Part shown: piece after piece, positions 40,560 through 49,203 of the stretch
Position numbering within the stretch: position 1 is the stretch's first letter
Layout of the letters: every line of letters begins with the position of its first letter
Source of the DNA: G965247775 sp965247775
Lineage (GTDB): Bacteria; Chloroflexota; Dehalococcoidia; Bin125
NCBI GenBank assembly: GCA_965247775.1
Contig: OZ252031.1
Location: 248,001 to 312,000, forward strand
Reading direction: 5' to 3'
Length of the DNA: 64,000 nt
Position numbers and translations under genes: made by a program
Notes under the pieces: generated by a model
Seen by the model: the letters and a program-made list of their open reading frames with translations, nothing else
Told to the model about the DNA's origin: nothing
The model's database searches: none

Positions 40560-42056
40560 ATGGCGAAGGCTGCTCGCGAAGTCGTTGCGGCTGCGCCGGG
40601 GGTTGAGTTCCCCGCGGGGGTACCCGCGTCGGCCGCCGTTAAGAGCGCGCCCTTTGTCTTCCTCAGTTCACTGAGCGCCACCGATTGGGCGTCAGGCCTC
40701 GTCGATGGGTCCTGGACGGACGAAGGCTTGCCGTTCCACGGTGACAGCCCCTACGCCTACGAGACGCGTGCCGTCTACGGGAAGATCGGCGCGGCCCTGG
40801 AGGCCGCGGGCTCGGCGTTCGACCAGAGCCTCCAGGTCAACCAGTGGGTCTCGTCCTACAATCCGGCCGGCCCGACGGCCTCAGGCGGTGCTGCGGCGTC
40901 GGGCTGGCGGCCCACCACTGGCGGTGTGCCCACCGACGCCAACGCGGCGCGAGCTTCCAAGTATCGGGACCAGCGGGCGCTCTTCTTCGAGAAGTATCGG
41001 GGGCTCCTGACACCGTACCTCGCCACCCGGAATGAGTTTCTCACCGTCGACCGGCCGGGCAGCACGATGATGCCGGTCGACCGCCTGCTCTGTACCGACA
41101 CGCACTTCGAGGTCGAACTCGTCGCACTCCAAAACGACAGTGGGATCACCAAGCGGGTGATCGAGCACGCGGTCACGACGCCGCTCGGCGGCTACTCTCT
41201 GGCGATCGCCGCAGGGCCGTGGTTGCTGACCGCGGGCATCACGGCCGTGCGCATGCGGGGAGGCTCTTCGGACGCCTTGGCCGGCGGCGCGCACGATGCG
41301 CGCGGCGAGGAGTCCTTGGGTGGCCCCGCCCCTGGGGTGCTCGTCCCCGACTGGCTCTGGTACGGCAACCAAGTCGGGAACGAGGTCGCCGAGGTCCTCA
41401 GCCAACTCCGGCTGACGGTTGAGGCGGCCGACGCCAATTGGGAGGACGTGGTCAAAGCCCGCCTGTACTGCACGCCGAACGCCATCGCGAACCTGCCCGC
41501 GATCGAACAGGTCTGGCGAGAATTCTGGCCGGAGAACCCGCCGGCACGCGGCATCATCCCCGTCACGGCGATTGGCGCTGCGTTCGCGAACATCGAGATC
41601 GACCTGATCGTGGCCCGACGGAACCACGGCAACACGGTCGAACGGATCAGCGCTGGGAAGTTCTTACCGCAGCTCGGCCACGCCGCGCCTGCGATTAAGG
41701 CGGGCAACCTCCTCTTCCTCTCCGCCCAGCAGGGCCGGACGGAGCGCGGCGCCGCAGAGACGAACGTGCAGCAGCGGGCGCACTTTCCGCACCTGCACCG
41801 GGCCGTGCGCGACGAGATCGCTCTCATCCAAGAGAACATCCAAGCGCTCTGTGAGGCCGCCGGCACGTCCATCGAGGAGACCCTCAAAGCCGATCTTGTC
41901 TTCGACGATTTCGCTGATCTCGATGGCGGTCTCGATGCCTGGCGTGGGGCCTTCACGTCCGGCTACCCCGCGTCGGCATTCGTTGAATGCCCGCCGGGCG
42001 TGAATGAAGTCCCCGGCTGTGGCGTGACCGCAGATGTCACGGTCCACTGCGACTAG
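40560..42056 (+). CDS. Triple RidA (YjgF)-domain protein B
   Basis: A 498-residue close paralogue of the protein at 24844-26340, identical in length and ending. The same three RidA-like units are visible: AAVKSAPFVFLSSLSATDWA, MMPVDRLLCTDTHFEVELVA; IAAGPWLLTAGITAVRM, VVKARLYCTPNAIANLPAIE, PARGIIPVTAIGAAFANIEI; and PAIKAGNLLFLSAQQGRTER, CEAAGTSIEETLKADLVFDD, GCGVTADVTVHCD. The two genes lie in opposite orientation, 14 kb apart, bracketing the DUF1989/BMP transporter cluster, as if produced by duplication with rearrangement. Confidence 0.82.
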   Translation: MAKAAREVVAAAPGVEFPAGVPASAAVKSAPFVFLSSLSATDWASGLVDGSWTDEGLPFHGDSPYAYETRAVYGKIGAALEAAGSAFDQSLQVNQWVSSYNPAGPTASGGAAASGWRPTTGGVPTDANAARASKYRDQRALFFEKYRGLLTPYLATRNEFLTVDRPGSTMMPVDRLLCTDTHFEVELVALQNDSGITKRVIEHAVTTPLGGYSLAIAAGPWLLTAGITAVRMRGGSSDALAGGAHDARGEESLGGPAPGVLVPDWLWYGNQVGNEVAEVLSQLRLTVEAADANWEDVVKARLYCTPNAIANLPAIEQVWREFWPENPPARGIIPVTAIGAAFANIEIDLIVARRNHGNTVERISAGKFLPQLGHAAPAIKAGNLLFLSAQQGRTERGAAETNVQQRAHFPHLHRAVRDEIALIQENIQALCEAAGTSIEETLKADLVFDDFADLDGGLDAWRGAFTSGYPASAFVECPPGVNEVPGCGVTADVTVHCD

Positions 42057-42204
42057 CCCGCACGCCCTCTTCGCCCCCTGCAGGCCCGGGCGGCGAATTC
42101 TCATCTCGCGAGGGACTGCCTCGGCCGCTGGCCGGGCGGCCCACTCGTCGACGCGGGACCAGGCTGCGCCGCCTGGAAGGAGCGTGCGAGCCACATAACC
42201 GGGC

Positions 42205-42232
42205 TTGACAGCGATGATCGCTGATATATCTT
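42205..42232 (+). promoter_or_regulatory. Promoter with palindrome in spacer, upstream of the Rbs-type transporter
   Basis: TTGACA (42205-42210), 16-bp spacer, TATCTT (42227-42232), about 95 bp upstream of ATG 42326. The first 11 bases of the spacer (42211-42221) form GCGAT-G-ATCGC, a perfect inverted repeat, consistent with repressor binding between -35 and -10. Confidence 0.45.
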
Positions 42233-42325
42233 TTCGCACAGCCCCCACAAGGGAGGGCGGACTATGGCGCTCGCCGGTGGCTTGACAACGGGTGCGCGCC
42301 GCGTTCCGGAACAGTGAGGTACGTC

Positions 42326-43516
42326 ATGGCGAGTTGGTCTGGGCGCTGGAAGATCATCCTCTTCGCGGCGCTGGTGTTGGTCAGTACAGCGGTTGTGCTG
42401 GCGGCCTGCGGCGGCGACGACGACGAGGAGGCGGCCCCAGAGGCGGCCCCAGCGGCGGCCCCAGCGGCGGCCCCAGCGGCGGCCCCAGCGGCGGCCCCAG
42501 CGGCGGAGTCGGAGCCGACTGGGCTGCGGGAGTGCGGCGAGGGAGACGCGATCCCACCCGCGCCGAGCCCGGCGGACTCGGTGGGCGATCTGCTCGACCG
42601 GCCGGTGGCGGACTGCAAGTACACGATCGGCTGGGCCTTCCCGGACCAGAGCATTCCCTTCTTCATCTCGCAGCACTACGGGGCGACGACGGAATGCGAC
42701 GCGATCGGCGTGGAGTGCATCATCCTAAACGCCGGTGGCTACGATAAGCCGCAGGAGCAGGTGGCGGACGTTGAGGACCTAGTGCAGTTGGGCGCCGACG
42801 CGATCTTGATCGACGCGATCGACGACGAGGCGCTGAAGGGGGCGATGGACGACGCCGTGCGCGCGGGCACGATGGTGATCTCCTGGACGGTCCCGACCGG
42901 AGCGGAGCTGGTCCAGGCCTACAACGGGACCGACCACTACTTCGTGGGCGTGGATATGGGGAAAGCGATGATCGAGACGCTGCCCAACGGTGGCGATATC
43001 ATCGTGGTGAACGGGGTGCAGGGGGCGACCTGGGCGACGGGACGCTGGGACGGCTTTCAGGACGCGTTAGCGGACGCTGGCTACACCGACCGGATCAATA
43101 TCGTGGCGCTGCAGTGGACGGACAGCAGCCGGGCGGGGGCGCAGGCCGTGTTCGAGGACATGTTCCTGGCGAACCCGGACATCGATGCGGTGCTGGTCTG
43201 CTGCGACCAGCCGGCGCTGGGAGTGGCGGACGTCCTGGAGGAAGCGGGGCAGGCGCAGGGCGGGATCCCGATCGTCACGGGTGGCGGCTGGGACGAGGAG
43301 GAGAAGAACCGGATCCGTGATGGCACGATCCGGATTTCCATCGTGCAGCAGCCCTTGATGGACGCGATCCAGGCCACGCGCATGGCGGTGGTGGCGCTGA
43401 ACGGTGACACGATTCCCTTCTTCATCGGGTCGCCGGTGGTGCGCGTCGACCAGAGCAACGTGGAAACCGTTGACGAGAGCTTCTTCGCGCATCCCACGGA
43501 TTACCGGATCCGCTAG
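42326..43516 (+). CDS. Sugar-type ABC transporter solute-binding lipoprotein (Peripla_BP_4)
   Basis: A 396-residue lipoprotein. Signal peptide with lipobox (STAVVLAACGG), an acidic stretch, then an Ala/Pro repeat linker encoded by six 12-bp repeats. The binding domain: YTIGWAFPDQSIPFFISQHY, EDLVQLGADAILIDAIDDEA, FVGVDMGKAMIETLPNGGDI, VNGVQGATWATGRWDGFQDA and VLVCCDQPALGVADVLEEAG. It resembles RbsB-type receptors for sugars, autoinducers or polyols. GAGG ends 6 bases before ATG 42326. The downstream ATPase and permease complete the transporter, with an isochorismatase gene embedded. Confidence 0.88.
   Translation: MASWSGRWKIILFAALVLVSTAVVLAACGGDDDEEAAPEAAPAAAPAAAPAAAPAAAPAAESEPTGLRECGEGDAIPPAPSPADSVGDLLDRPVADCKYTIGWAFPDQSIPFFISQHYGATTECDAIGVECIILNAGGYDKPQEQVADVEDLVQLGADAILIDAIDDEALKGAMDDAVRAGTMVISWTVPTGAELVQAYNGTDHYFVGVDMGKAMIETLPNGGDIIVVNGVQGATWATGRWDGFQDALADAGYTDRINIVALQWTDSSRAGAQAVFEDMFLANPDIDAVLVCCDQPALGVADVLEEAGQAQGGIPIVTGGGWDEEEKNRIRDGTIRISIVQQPLMDAIQATRMAVVALNGDTIPFFIGSPVVRVDQSNVETVDESFFAHPTDYRIR
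42431..42502 (+). repeat. Six tandem 12-bp repeats (Ala-Ala-Pro-Ala linker)
   Basis: Six near-identical copies of GCGGCCCCAGCG (the first ending AG) inside the solute-binding protein gene, encoding the flexible linker after the lipidated cysteine. Copy number is likely to vary between strains by slippage. Confidence 0.85.
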
Positions 43517-43563
43517 GGCCGGCGCGGCTGCCGACGGAATAGAGAGGGAAAGACGGGACGATC

Positions 43564-44274
43564 ATGGAAACCAAGGTCAAGACCTACTGGCTGGGGGAGC
43601 CGCGGGAGTTGAACCCGGACTTCGACGACTGGTTCGACCCGCGCAAGACGGCGATCATCGAGATCGACATGCACAAGGGGCACCTGGGTGGCCCCGGCTG
43701 CACCTGCCCGATGAACTACGCGATTCCCAAGATTCCAGTGCACAACAGCTTCAATGCCGCGGCGCGGAATGTGGGCGCGAAGGTCATCCACTGCCGCCTG
43801 ATCTGGCGGGCGGACGGCATCGACCACATGACGGGGCCAACAGGGGCGTGGTCGGTGATCCAGCAGTACAAGTCCTTCTTCGGCCCGGAGATGGACACGC
43901 TGGACCAGCACAACCTGGAGGGCAGCCAGTGGACCGAGTGGGTGGTGGACGTGCTGCCGGAGGACTACACGATCAACAACAAGAAGCGCTACAGCTGCTT
44001 CTACCTGACCGATCTGGAGTTCCTCCTGCGACGCCTGGGCGTGGAGAACGTGGTCATCACCGGGGTGATGACCGACGCCTGCGACCTGGCCACGGCCTAC
44101 GACGCCGTCAACCGCGACTTCCGCGTGATCATCCCGCGCGACGTGGCCGTGGGCACACCGGAGAACGAGCAGGCGGCCCTGAACATCATCGGCATGCACG
44201 TGGGGCTGGTCGTGGACTCGACCGACCTCATCGCCGAGTGGCAGGCCCGCGTCGCCAGCGGCGTCACGGCCTAG
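43564..44274 (+). CDS. Isochorismatase-family (cysteine hydrolase) protein B
   Basis: A 236-residue paralogue of the 26735-27481 protein. Triad: Asp in TAIIEIDMHKGHLGG, Lys in TINNKKRYSCFYL and Cys in VITGVMTDACDLATAYDAVN. An additional CTC pair occurs near residue 46 (GPGCTCPMNYAIPKI). It sits inside a transporter operon, between the solute-binding protein and the ATPase, suggesting that it hydrolyses the imported compound or a derivative. Confidence 0.88.
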   Translation: METKVKTYWLGEPRELNPDFDDWFDPRKTAIIEIDMHKGHLGGPGCTCPMNYAIPKIPVHNSFNAAARNVGAKVIHCRLIWRADGIDHMTGPTGAWSVIQQYKSFFGPEMDTLDQHNLEGSQWTEWVVDVLPEDYTINNKKRYSCFYLTDLEFLLRRLGVENVVITGVMTDACDLATAYDAVNRDFRVIIPRDVAVGTPENEQAALNIIGMHVGLVVDSTDLIAEWQARVASGVTA

Positions 44275-44311
44275 TCCGCGTGGTGCGCCGTGGGCGCGGC
44301 GTGCAGCGGAG

Positions 44312-44341
44312 GCCGGCCACCGTCGGGGGACGGTGGCCGGC
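44312..44341. other. Perfect 13-bp hairpin upstream of the Rbs-type ATPase gene
   Basis: GCCGGCCACCGTC pairs perfectly with GACGGTGGCCGGC around a four-base G loop. It ends 9 bp before the ATPase ATG and covers a possible GTG start at 44333. No U-run follows. Comparable in position (immediately before the ATPase gene, downstream of the SBP gene) to the hairpin at 34435-34484. Confidence 0.6.
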
Positions 44342-44350
44342 GTCGCGCCG

Positions 44351-45868
44351 ATGACGACAGCGACAGCACTGATCCAGCTGGAGGGAATCGGGAAGAGTTT
44401 CCCCGGCACGGAGGCGCTCGCGGACGTCTCGTTCGAGTTGCTGCCCGGGGAAGTGCACGCTCTGCTGGGAGCGAACGGGGCGGGCAAGTCGACGCTGATC
44501 AAGATCATCTCCGGCGTCTACGCGCCGGACCAGGGGACGATCCGGATCGGTGGGGCGCTGCAGCACATCCGTAGCCCGCACCACGCGCACCAACTCGGGA
44601 TCGCGACGATCTTCCAGGATATCAACCTGGTGCCGGACCTGACGGCGGCCGAGAACCTGAGTCTGGGGCGCGAGGCCACGCTGGGCCAGAGCCCGTTCCT
44701 GCAACGAGGGGAGGCGCAGCGCCAGGCGCGGGAGCTGTTCGATCGGCTGGGGATGACGATCGACGCGGCGGTGAAGGTGCGTCAACTCAGTTTGGCCGAG
44801 CAACAGGTGGTGGCGATCGGGCGGGCGCTGGCGCTGGATGCGCGGGTGTTGATTCTGGACGAGCCGACAGCGGTGCTCTCGCGGGCTGACGCGGATCGCC
44901 TGTTCGCGTTGATCCGGCGCCTGAAGGAGGAGGGGGTGGGGATCATCTACATCTCGCACCAGCTCGAGGAGTCGCTGGAGATCGCGGATCGGGCGACGAT
45001 CCTGCGCGATGGAGCGCTGGTGGCGACGATGCCGCTGGCGGGCCGGACCACCGGCGAGCTGGTGGAGCTGATCGTGGGGCGGCAGATGGGGGCGATGTTC
45101 CCGGAGATCGCACCGCCCCAGGATGAGCTGGCGCTGGAGGTGGACGACCTGTGTGGCGAGGGCAAGTTCGCCAACGTCTCGTTCCAGGTGCGGCGTGGGG
45201 AGATCCTCTGCATCACGGGCCTGATCGGCTCGGGGAAGGAGGAAGTGGGGCGGGCCCTCTTCGGCGATCTCCCGGACCGGAGGGGCCAGACCCGTGTGCA
45301 CGGCCGGGCGGTGAGCTTGCCGACGGCCCACGTGGCGATCGGGCACGGGATCGGCTACGCACCGGCGGACCGCAAGGAGCAAGGGCTGATTCTCTATCAG
45401 TCGGTGAGCGAGAACATGTTCCTGCCTTCGCTGAAGCGCTTCACGGCGTCGGGGATGCTGTGGCCGTGGCGGCTGGGCAAGGCGGCGCAGCACTTCGTGG
45501 ACTTGCTGGGGATCAAGACCAACTCGGTGGGAACGGAGGTGCAGTTCTTGAGCGGGGGCAACCAGCAGAAGGTGGTGCTGGCGAAGTGGATCGCGACGGA
45601 GTCCGACATCCTGGTGCTGGTGGAGCCCACGAACGGGCTGGACGTGGGGGCGAAGGCCGACGTGTATCGCGCGATCCGCGACTTGGCGCAGAGCGGGGCG
45701 GCGATCGTGATGATTTCGTCGGAGCTGCCGGAGGTGCTGGGCATGGGCCATCGCAGCCTGGTGATGCGTGGGGGGGCGATCGTGGCGGAGTTCGATCGTG
45801 AGGAGGCCACGCAGGAGGCGCTGCTGAACGCGGCGGTATCGAGTGGGGCGCTGGAGGCGGTCTCGTGA
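44351..45868 (+). CDS. Rbs-type ABC transporter ATP-binding protein
   Basis: A 505-residue protein with two ABC domains. Domain 1: GANGAGKST (Walker A), IFQDINLVPDLTAAENLSLG, RQLSLAEQQVVAIGRALAL (signature) and VLILDEPTAVLSRADADR (Walker B). Domain 2: GLIGSGKEEVGRALFG, APADRKEQGLILYQSVSEN, LSGGNQQKVVLAKWIATES and LVLVEPTNGLDVGAKAD. This layout is typical of RbsA/MglA ATPases. I prefer ATG 44351 because the alternative GTG at 44333 lies inside a perfect hairpin. It overlaps the permease gene by 4 bp. Confidence 0.92.
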   Translation: MTTATALIQLEGIGKSFPGTEALADVSFELLPGEVHALLGANGAGKSTLIKIISGVYAPDQGTIRIGGALQHIRSPHHAHQLGIATIFQDINLVPDLTAAENLSLGREATLGQSPFLQRGEAQRQARELFDRLGMTIDAAVKVRQLSLAEQQVVAIGRALALDARVLILDEPTAVLSRADADRLFALIRRLKEEGVGIIYISHQLEESLEIADRATILRDGALVATMPLAGRTTGELVELIVGRQMGAMFPEIAPPQDELALEVDDLCGEGKFANVSFQVRRGEILCITGLIGSGKEEVGRALFGDLPDRRGQTRVHGRAVSLPTAHVAIGHGIGYAPADRKEQGLILYQSVSENMFLPSLKRFTASGMLWPWRLGKAAQHFVDLLGIKTNSVGTEVQFLSGGNQQKVVLAKWIATESDILVLVEPTNGLDVGAKADVYRAIRDLAQSGAAIVMISSELPEVLGMGHRSLVMRGGAIVAEFDREEATQEALLNAAVSSGALEAVS

Positions 45869-46878
45869 GCGCGCCATCGGCGAGCCTGTCGCAGGGTGAG
45901 CTGGCGCGGCGCCTGCGGCAGGCCGGAACCGCCGCGGCGCGCACGCCGGAGCTGGCGCTGCCGGTGGTGGTGGTGATCCTGGGCATCTACTTCACGATCG
46001 AGTCGGACGTCTTCCTGACGGACAGCAACTTCCAGAACATCGGCAAGCAGAGCGCGGCGCTGGCGATCCTGGCCTTCGGGCAGACCCTGGTGGTGATCTC
46101 CAGGGGTCTGGACCTGTCGGTGGGGGCGGTGGTGGGGCTGACGAGTATAGCGGGCGCGCAGGTCTGGCAAGACGCCGGCCCGGGGGCGGGGCTCTTCACG
46201 TTCCTGGCGGTGGGGCTGGCGGTGGGGACGGCGAACGGGATCCTGATCGCGGGGTTCCGGCTGTCCCCACTGATCACGACGCTGGGGATGCTCTCGGTTT
46301 GCCGGGCGCTGGCGCTGATCTTGTCGGGTGGGCTCCCGGTTTCGCCGATGCCGGGCGGTTTCCGGACGCTGGGCACGGAGTCGGTTGAGCTTTGGGGATG
46401 GATCGCGATCCCGATTCCGGCGTTGATCGCGATCCTCATCTTCGCGCTGTGCTACGTGATCCTGCGCTTCACGTCCTTCGGCGTGCACATCTATTCGATA
46501 GGGGGCAATCCGCGAGCGGCACGGCTGGCGGGGATCAACGTGCGGCGGGGCCAGTTCGCGGTGTATGCTTTCAATGGGCTGCTGGCCGGGCTGGCGGGGG
46601 CCATCCTGACATCGCGGGTGAACTCGGGGCAGCCGCTGCTGGGAGCGGGGCTGGAGCTGCAGGTGTTCGCGACGGTGTTCCTGGGTGGGGTGGCGCTGAC
46701 GGGCGGGGTGGGCAGCCTGACCGGGGTGTTCTTCGGCGTGCTGCTGATCGCGGTGCTGGGCAACGGGCTGAACCTGACGAACGTGCAGTCCTTCTACCAG
46801 GACCTGATCATCGGTCTGGTGCTCATCCTGGCCATCGGCTTGAACCGGGCGCTGCGTCCGCGCGCGGCGGACGATTGA
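45865..46878 (+). CDS. Rbs-type ABC transporter permease
   Basis: A 337-residue membrane protein of the RbsC type. Landmarks: SDVFLTDSNFQNIGKQSAAL, AILAFGQTLVVISRGLDLSV, GAVVGLTSIAGAQVW, RLSPLITTLGMLSVCRALAL, IYSIGGNPRAARLAGINVRR (coupling loop), GLLAGLAGAILTSRVNSGQP and FLGGVALTGGVGSLTGVFFG. The GTG start overlaps the ATPase stop (GTGA). With the SBP and ATPase it makes a complete importer whose substrate is unknown. Confidence 0.92.
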   Translation: MSAPSASLSQGELARRLRQAGTAAARTPELALPVVVVILGIYFTIESDVFLTDSNFQNIGKQSAALAILAFGQTLVVISRGLDLSVGAVVGLTSIAGAQVWQDAGPGAGLFTFLAVGLAVGTANGILIAGFRLSPLITTLGMLSVCRALALILSGGLPVSPMPGGFRTLGTESVELWGWIAIPIPALIAILIFALCYVILRFTSFGVHIYSIGGNPRAARLAGINVRRGQFAVYAFNGLLAGLAGAILTSRVNSGQPLLGAGLELQVFATVFLGGVALTGGVGSLTGVFFGVLLIAVLGNGLNLTNVQSFYQDLIIGLVLILAIGLNRALRPRAADD

Positions 46879-47830
46879 GCGGGGGCCGAAGGGGACGCCG
46901 GTGGGTCAGCTACCGGTCCGGAAGCGCCCTGCGGAAGAGCGCGCAGCCTTCCGCTCGCCCCTCACGCCTCGGTGACACGCCAGGGACTTTCTCACGCTCA
47001 GCCCGGTTGGCGTCGGGGGACTCGCCGATTCGCCGCACCGAGGAGCGCCCGATCACTGCGGCAGTCGATGTCCGGCCGGGTGAGGCCGTGCGCGACGGCG
47101 CCCGCCGTCGCCTCCGCCCGGTTGGCGGCGCCCGTCTCCTTGAGAGCGGCTCACGTGCCGGGGCACCGTGGGCGCGTGACGCAGCCCACTCCCGCCAGGC
47201 GTCCGCGTCATAAGTCCAGTAGGTCGGCACCTCACCAGGAGCGCTCCCGAGAGATTGCTAGGAAGCGTACGCAGGGTCTTGCCGCCCGGCTGGAGCGTGC
47301 CGCTCAGGCTCGTGGGGAGCAGGACTTCCGGCTGCGCGTGTGGTGTGTCCACCGGTCCGCGCGCCCGCACGACCGAAGCGTGCGCCGTCGGTGTCGAAGG
47401 CGAAGGGACCGATCAGCGGAATCGGGCAGTTCAGCTCCGGCGCCGCCAGCAGGCCCGGGGAGAGGCCGATCCAGACGCCGCCGCCCGCCACCCCCTCCAC
47501 GCCGAGCAGCATCACGGGCTCCGCGCTGACGTCCCAGATCCCGAGCCGCGGTCCGTTGCTACCCGCCAGCCGCCAGCTCGTCCGCTTTGTTCGGCAGGTC
47601 AGGACGGCCATCGGACATGAGGGAACATCGTGCGCTGAAGGCGGAAGCTCAGGTGCAGCTCCTGACGCTGCTCGACAGCCAGGACAGATGGTGCGGCGTG
47701 GACTTTGGAGGCCGGTGTGAGCCCCAACACCCTCGGCCCGTCCACGATCCGCGACCTCGCGCCTCGCGCCTCGCGCCTCGCGCACACGTGTCGCGGGAAG
47801 AGTGTCTACTCCACCGCCAGGGTGCCGGCG
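46879..47830. other. Degraded intergenic segment
   Basis: About 950 bp with no intact gene. On the minus strand it carries a broken LuxR-type helix-turn-helix end (listed separately) and, at about 47330-47590, a frame reading GIWDVSAEPVMLLGVEGVAG and WIGLSPGLLAAPELNCPIPL, which looks protein-like but which I do not recognise. Stops and frameshifts interrupt both. Probably the remains of one or two regulatory genes. Confidence 0.5.
47075..47172 (-). pseudogene. Remnant of a LuxR-type HTH regulator
   Basis: In one frame TVPRHVSR is seen, and after a frameshift the next frame reads LKETGAANRAEATAGAVAHG then LTRP. Together they match the recognition helix and end of LuxR/NarL-type domains (RTVARHVSNIF-x-K-x-GAANRAEATAYALRHGL). 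The expected 10 residues between and the upstream sensory part are lost. Confidence 0.5.
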
Positions 47831-49144
47831 CTAGGCTCCGTGGCCCCGGTGCGCGATCAGATCGATCTCGACGATCAGATCAGGCAGCATGGTTCCGCGG
47901 AGACCATTGGCCTGCTTGGACGGGATCAGGTTCATGCTGGGCCAGTGGCCAATCGGCTCGAAGACTCGCCGCCAGGCGCGTTCGAACCCCCGGTGGTCCC
48001 GGAGCGCGTCGAACAGGTAGATGCGCGCATCGACAATGCTCGTGAGCGAGAGGCCGTTGGCCTCCAGTTGCTCTTGCAGGAGCTCCATGGTCGATGCGGT
48101 TTGGATTTCGATGTCGGAGAAGTTGTGCGGCAGCCCGGCGGGTGCGGTTTCGAACCGGAGGTTTCCGTACTCCGGCATCGCGCCCTGCCCCGCCATGAAG
48201 AACCAGTCGCCAGCCCACAGCCCGGGCGTGTAGTGCACGTTGCGCGCATCCTCCGGATGCCATCGGATCCCTTTGCGCGAATCGGTCTTCTCGTGGTCCT
48301 GGTCCGGGGCGAGGAAGAAGATGTTCGGCACGAGCAGCACCCCGGGGACCAGCAACCCCTGTACGGACACGGAACTGCGCGTTGGCGGCGGCGCACCATT
48401 CCCCCATCCGACATAGGTGTTCCAGATCCCGTCCATGTCGTGGAAGTTGCGCAGGTCCGTCTCGTAGGACTGGGCCTTCAGCGCCTGATCCAGGCCGCTC
48501 CCGGCCGCGGGCAGGATCTTCCCCCACTGTTCGAAGATGTAGCTCGCCTGCAGCTCCATGTCCGAGCCGTAGTACGGGGCGATGGGGTTCCGTTTGACCG
48601 CGATGCCCGTTTCGAAGTCCGTGGCGGGCAGCGGGGAGGGGAAGACGAAGGGCGCGGCCTTGATCGCCTGGGCGCACCACTCCGCCTCCAGCGGATCAGG
48701 CGCCTCGTCCGTGTGGACGTACTCGCGCGCCGCGGTGGCGTCGTCGGCCAGCGCCACTGCCGACACGCTCAGCTGGGTCCCGGGGATGATGTGGTCCCTT
48801 CCCACGATCGCCGTCGTTCGCGCCGGGGGCTCGTTGGGGAAGTATTCCTTCCAGATCAGCTTGAACTCGTAGAACTCCGTCGGATCCACCAGGTAGACTT
48901 CGGCCTTGAGGACCCGCTCCAGCGAGCTCCCGGCCTCCGCCAGGACCTCGCGCAGCGTTTCCAGGATGGCCCGCGTCTGTGCGCCGATCTCCGCCTCCCC
49001 CACGTAGGGGGAGACCGCATCGCTGTGCACGACCTCCCCATCCGCCGTCAGTGGATAGATCGTCGAGACGTAGATGAAGTCGCCCTGGCGCGTGAAGCGC
49101 GGGGCAGGCAGGACGTTTAAGGCCTGAGTGATCGTGGCCATCAT
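47831..49144 (-). CDS. Triple RidA (YjgF)-domain protein C
   Basis: A 437-residue protein with three RidA-like units. Unit 1: APRFTRQGDFIYVSTIYPLT, LAEAGSSLERVLKAEVYLVD, PARTTAIVGRDHIIPGTQLS. Unit 2: AIKAAPFVFPSPLPATDFET, GSGLDQALKAQSYETDLRNF. Unit 3: WAGDWFFMAGQGAMPEYGNL, DIEIQTASTMELLQEQLEAN, IVDARIYLFDALRDHRGFER and IVEIDLIAHRGHGA. Unit 1 is the most RidA-like. The neighbouring gene at 49204-50517 is a same-length paralogue, so the pair arose by tandem duplication. Confidence 0.82.
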   Translation of the reverse strand: MMATITQALNVLPAPRFTRQGDFIYVSTIYPLTADGEVVHSDAVSPYVGEAEIGAQTRAILETLREVLAEAGSSLERVLKAEVYLVDPTEFYEFKLIWKEYFPNEPPARTTAIVGRDHIIPGTQLSVSAVALADDATAAREYVHTDEAPDPLEAEWCAQAIKAAPFVFPSPLPATDFETGIAVKRNPIAPYYGSDMELQASYIFEQWGKILPAAGSGLDQALKAQSYETDLRNFHDMDGIWNTYVGWGNGAPPPTRSSVSVQGLLVPGVLLVPNIFFLAPDQDHEKTDSRKGIRWHPEDARNVHYTPGLWAGDWFFMAGQGAMPEYGNLRFETAPAGLPHNFSDIEIQTASTMELLQEQLEANGLSLTSIVDARIYLFDALRDHRGFERAWRRVFEPIGHWPSMNLIPSKQANGLRGTMLPDLIVEIDLIAHRGHGA

Positions 49145-49203
49145 GTCCCCGTCCTGTGCCCGGATTGCCGTTGCCGCCTGCGAACGAGCGCGACCGCCGG
49201 CGG

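Noticed and set aside
42431..42502. The six 12-bp repeats as a CRISPR-like or regulatory array
   Set aside because: The repeats have no spacers, keep the reading frame and encode an Ala/Pro linker after the lipobox.
44264..45877. A 537-codon minus-strand open frame over the Rbs-type ATPase
   Set aside because: Antisense shadow composed mainly of Arg, His and Leu; the sense strand encodes Walker and signature motifs.
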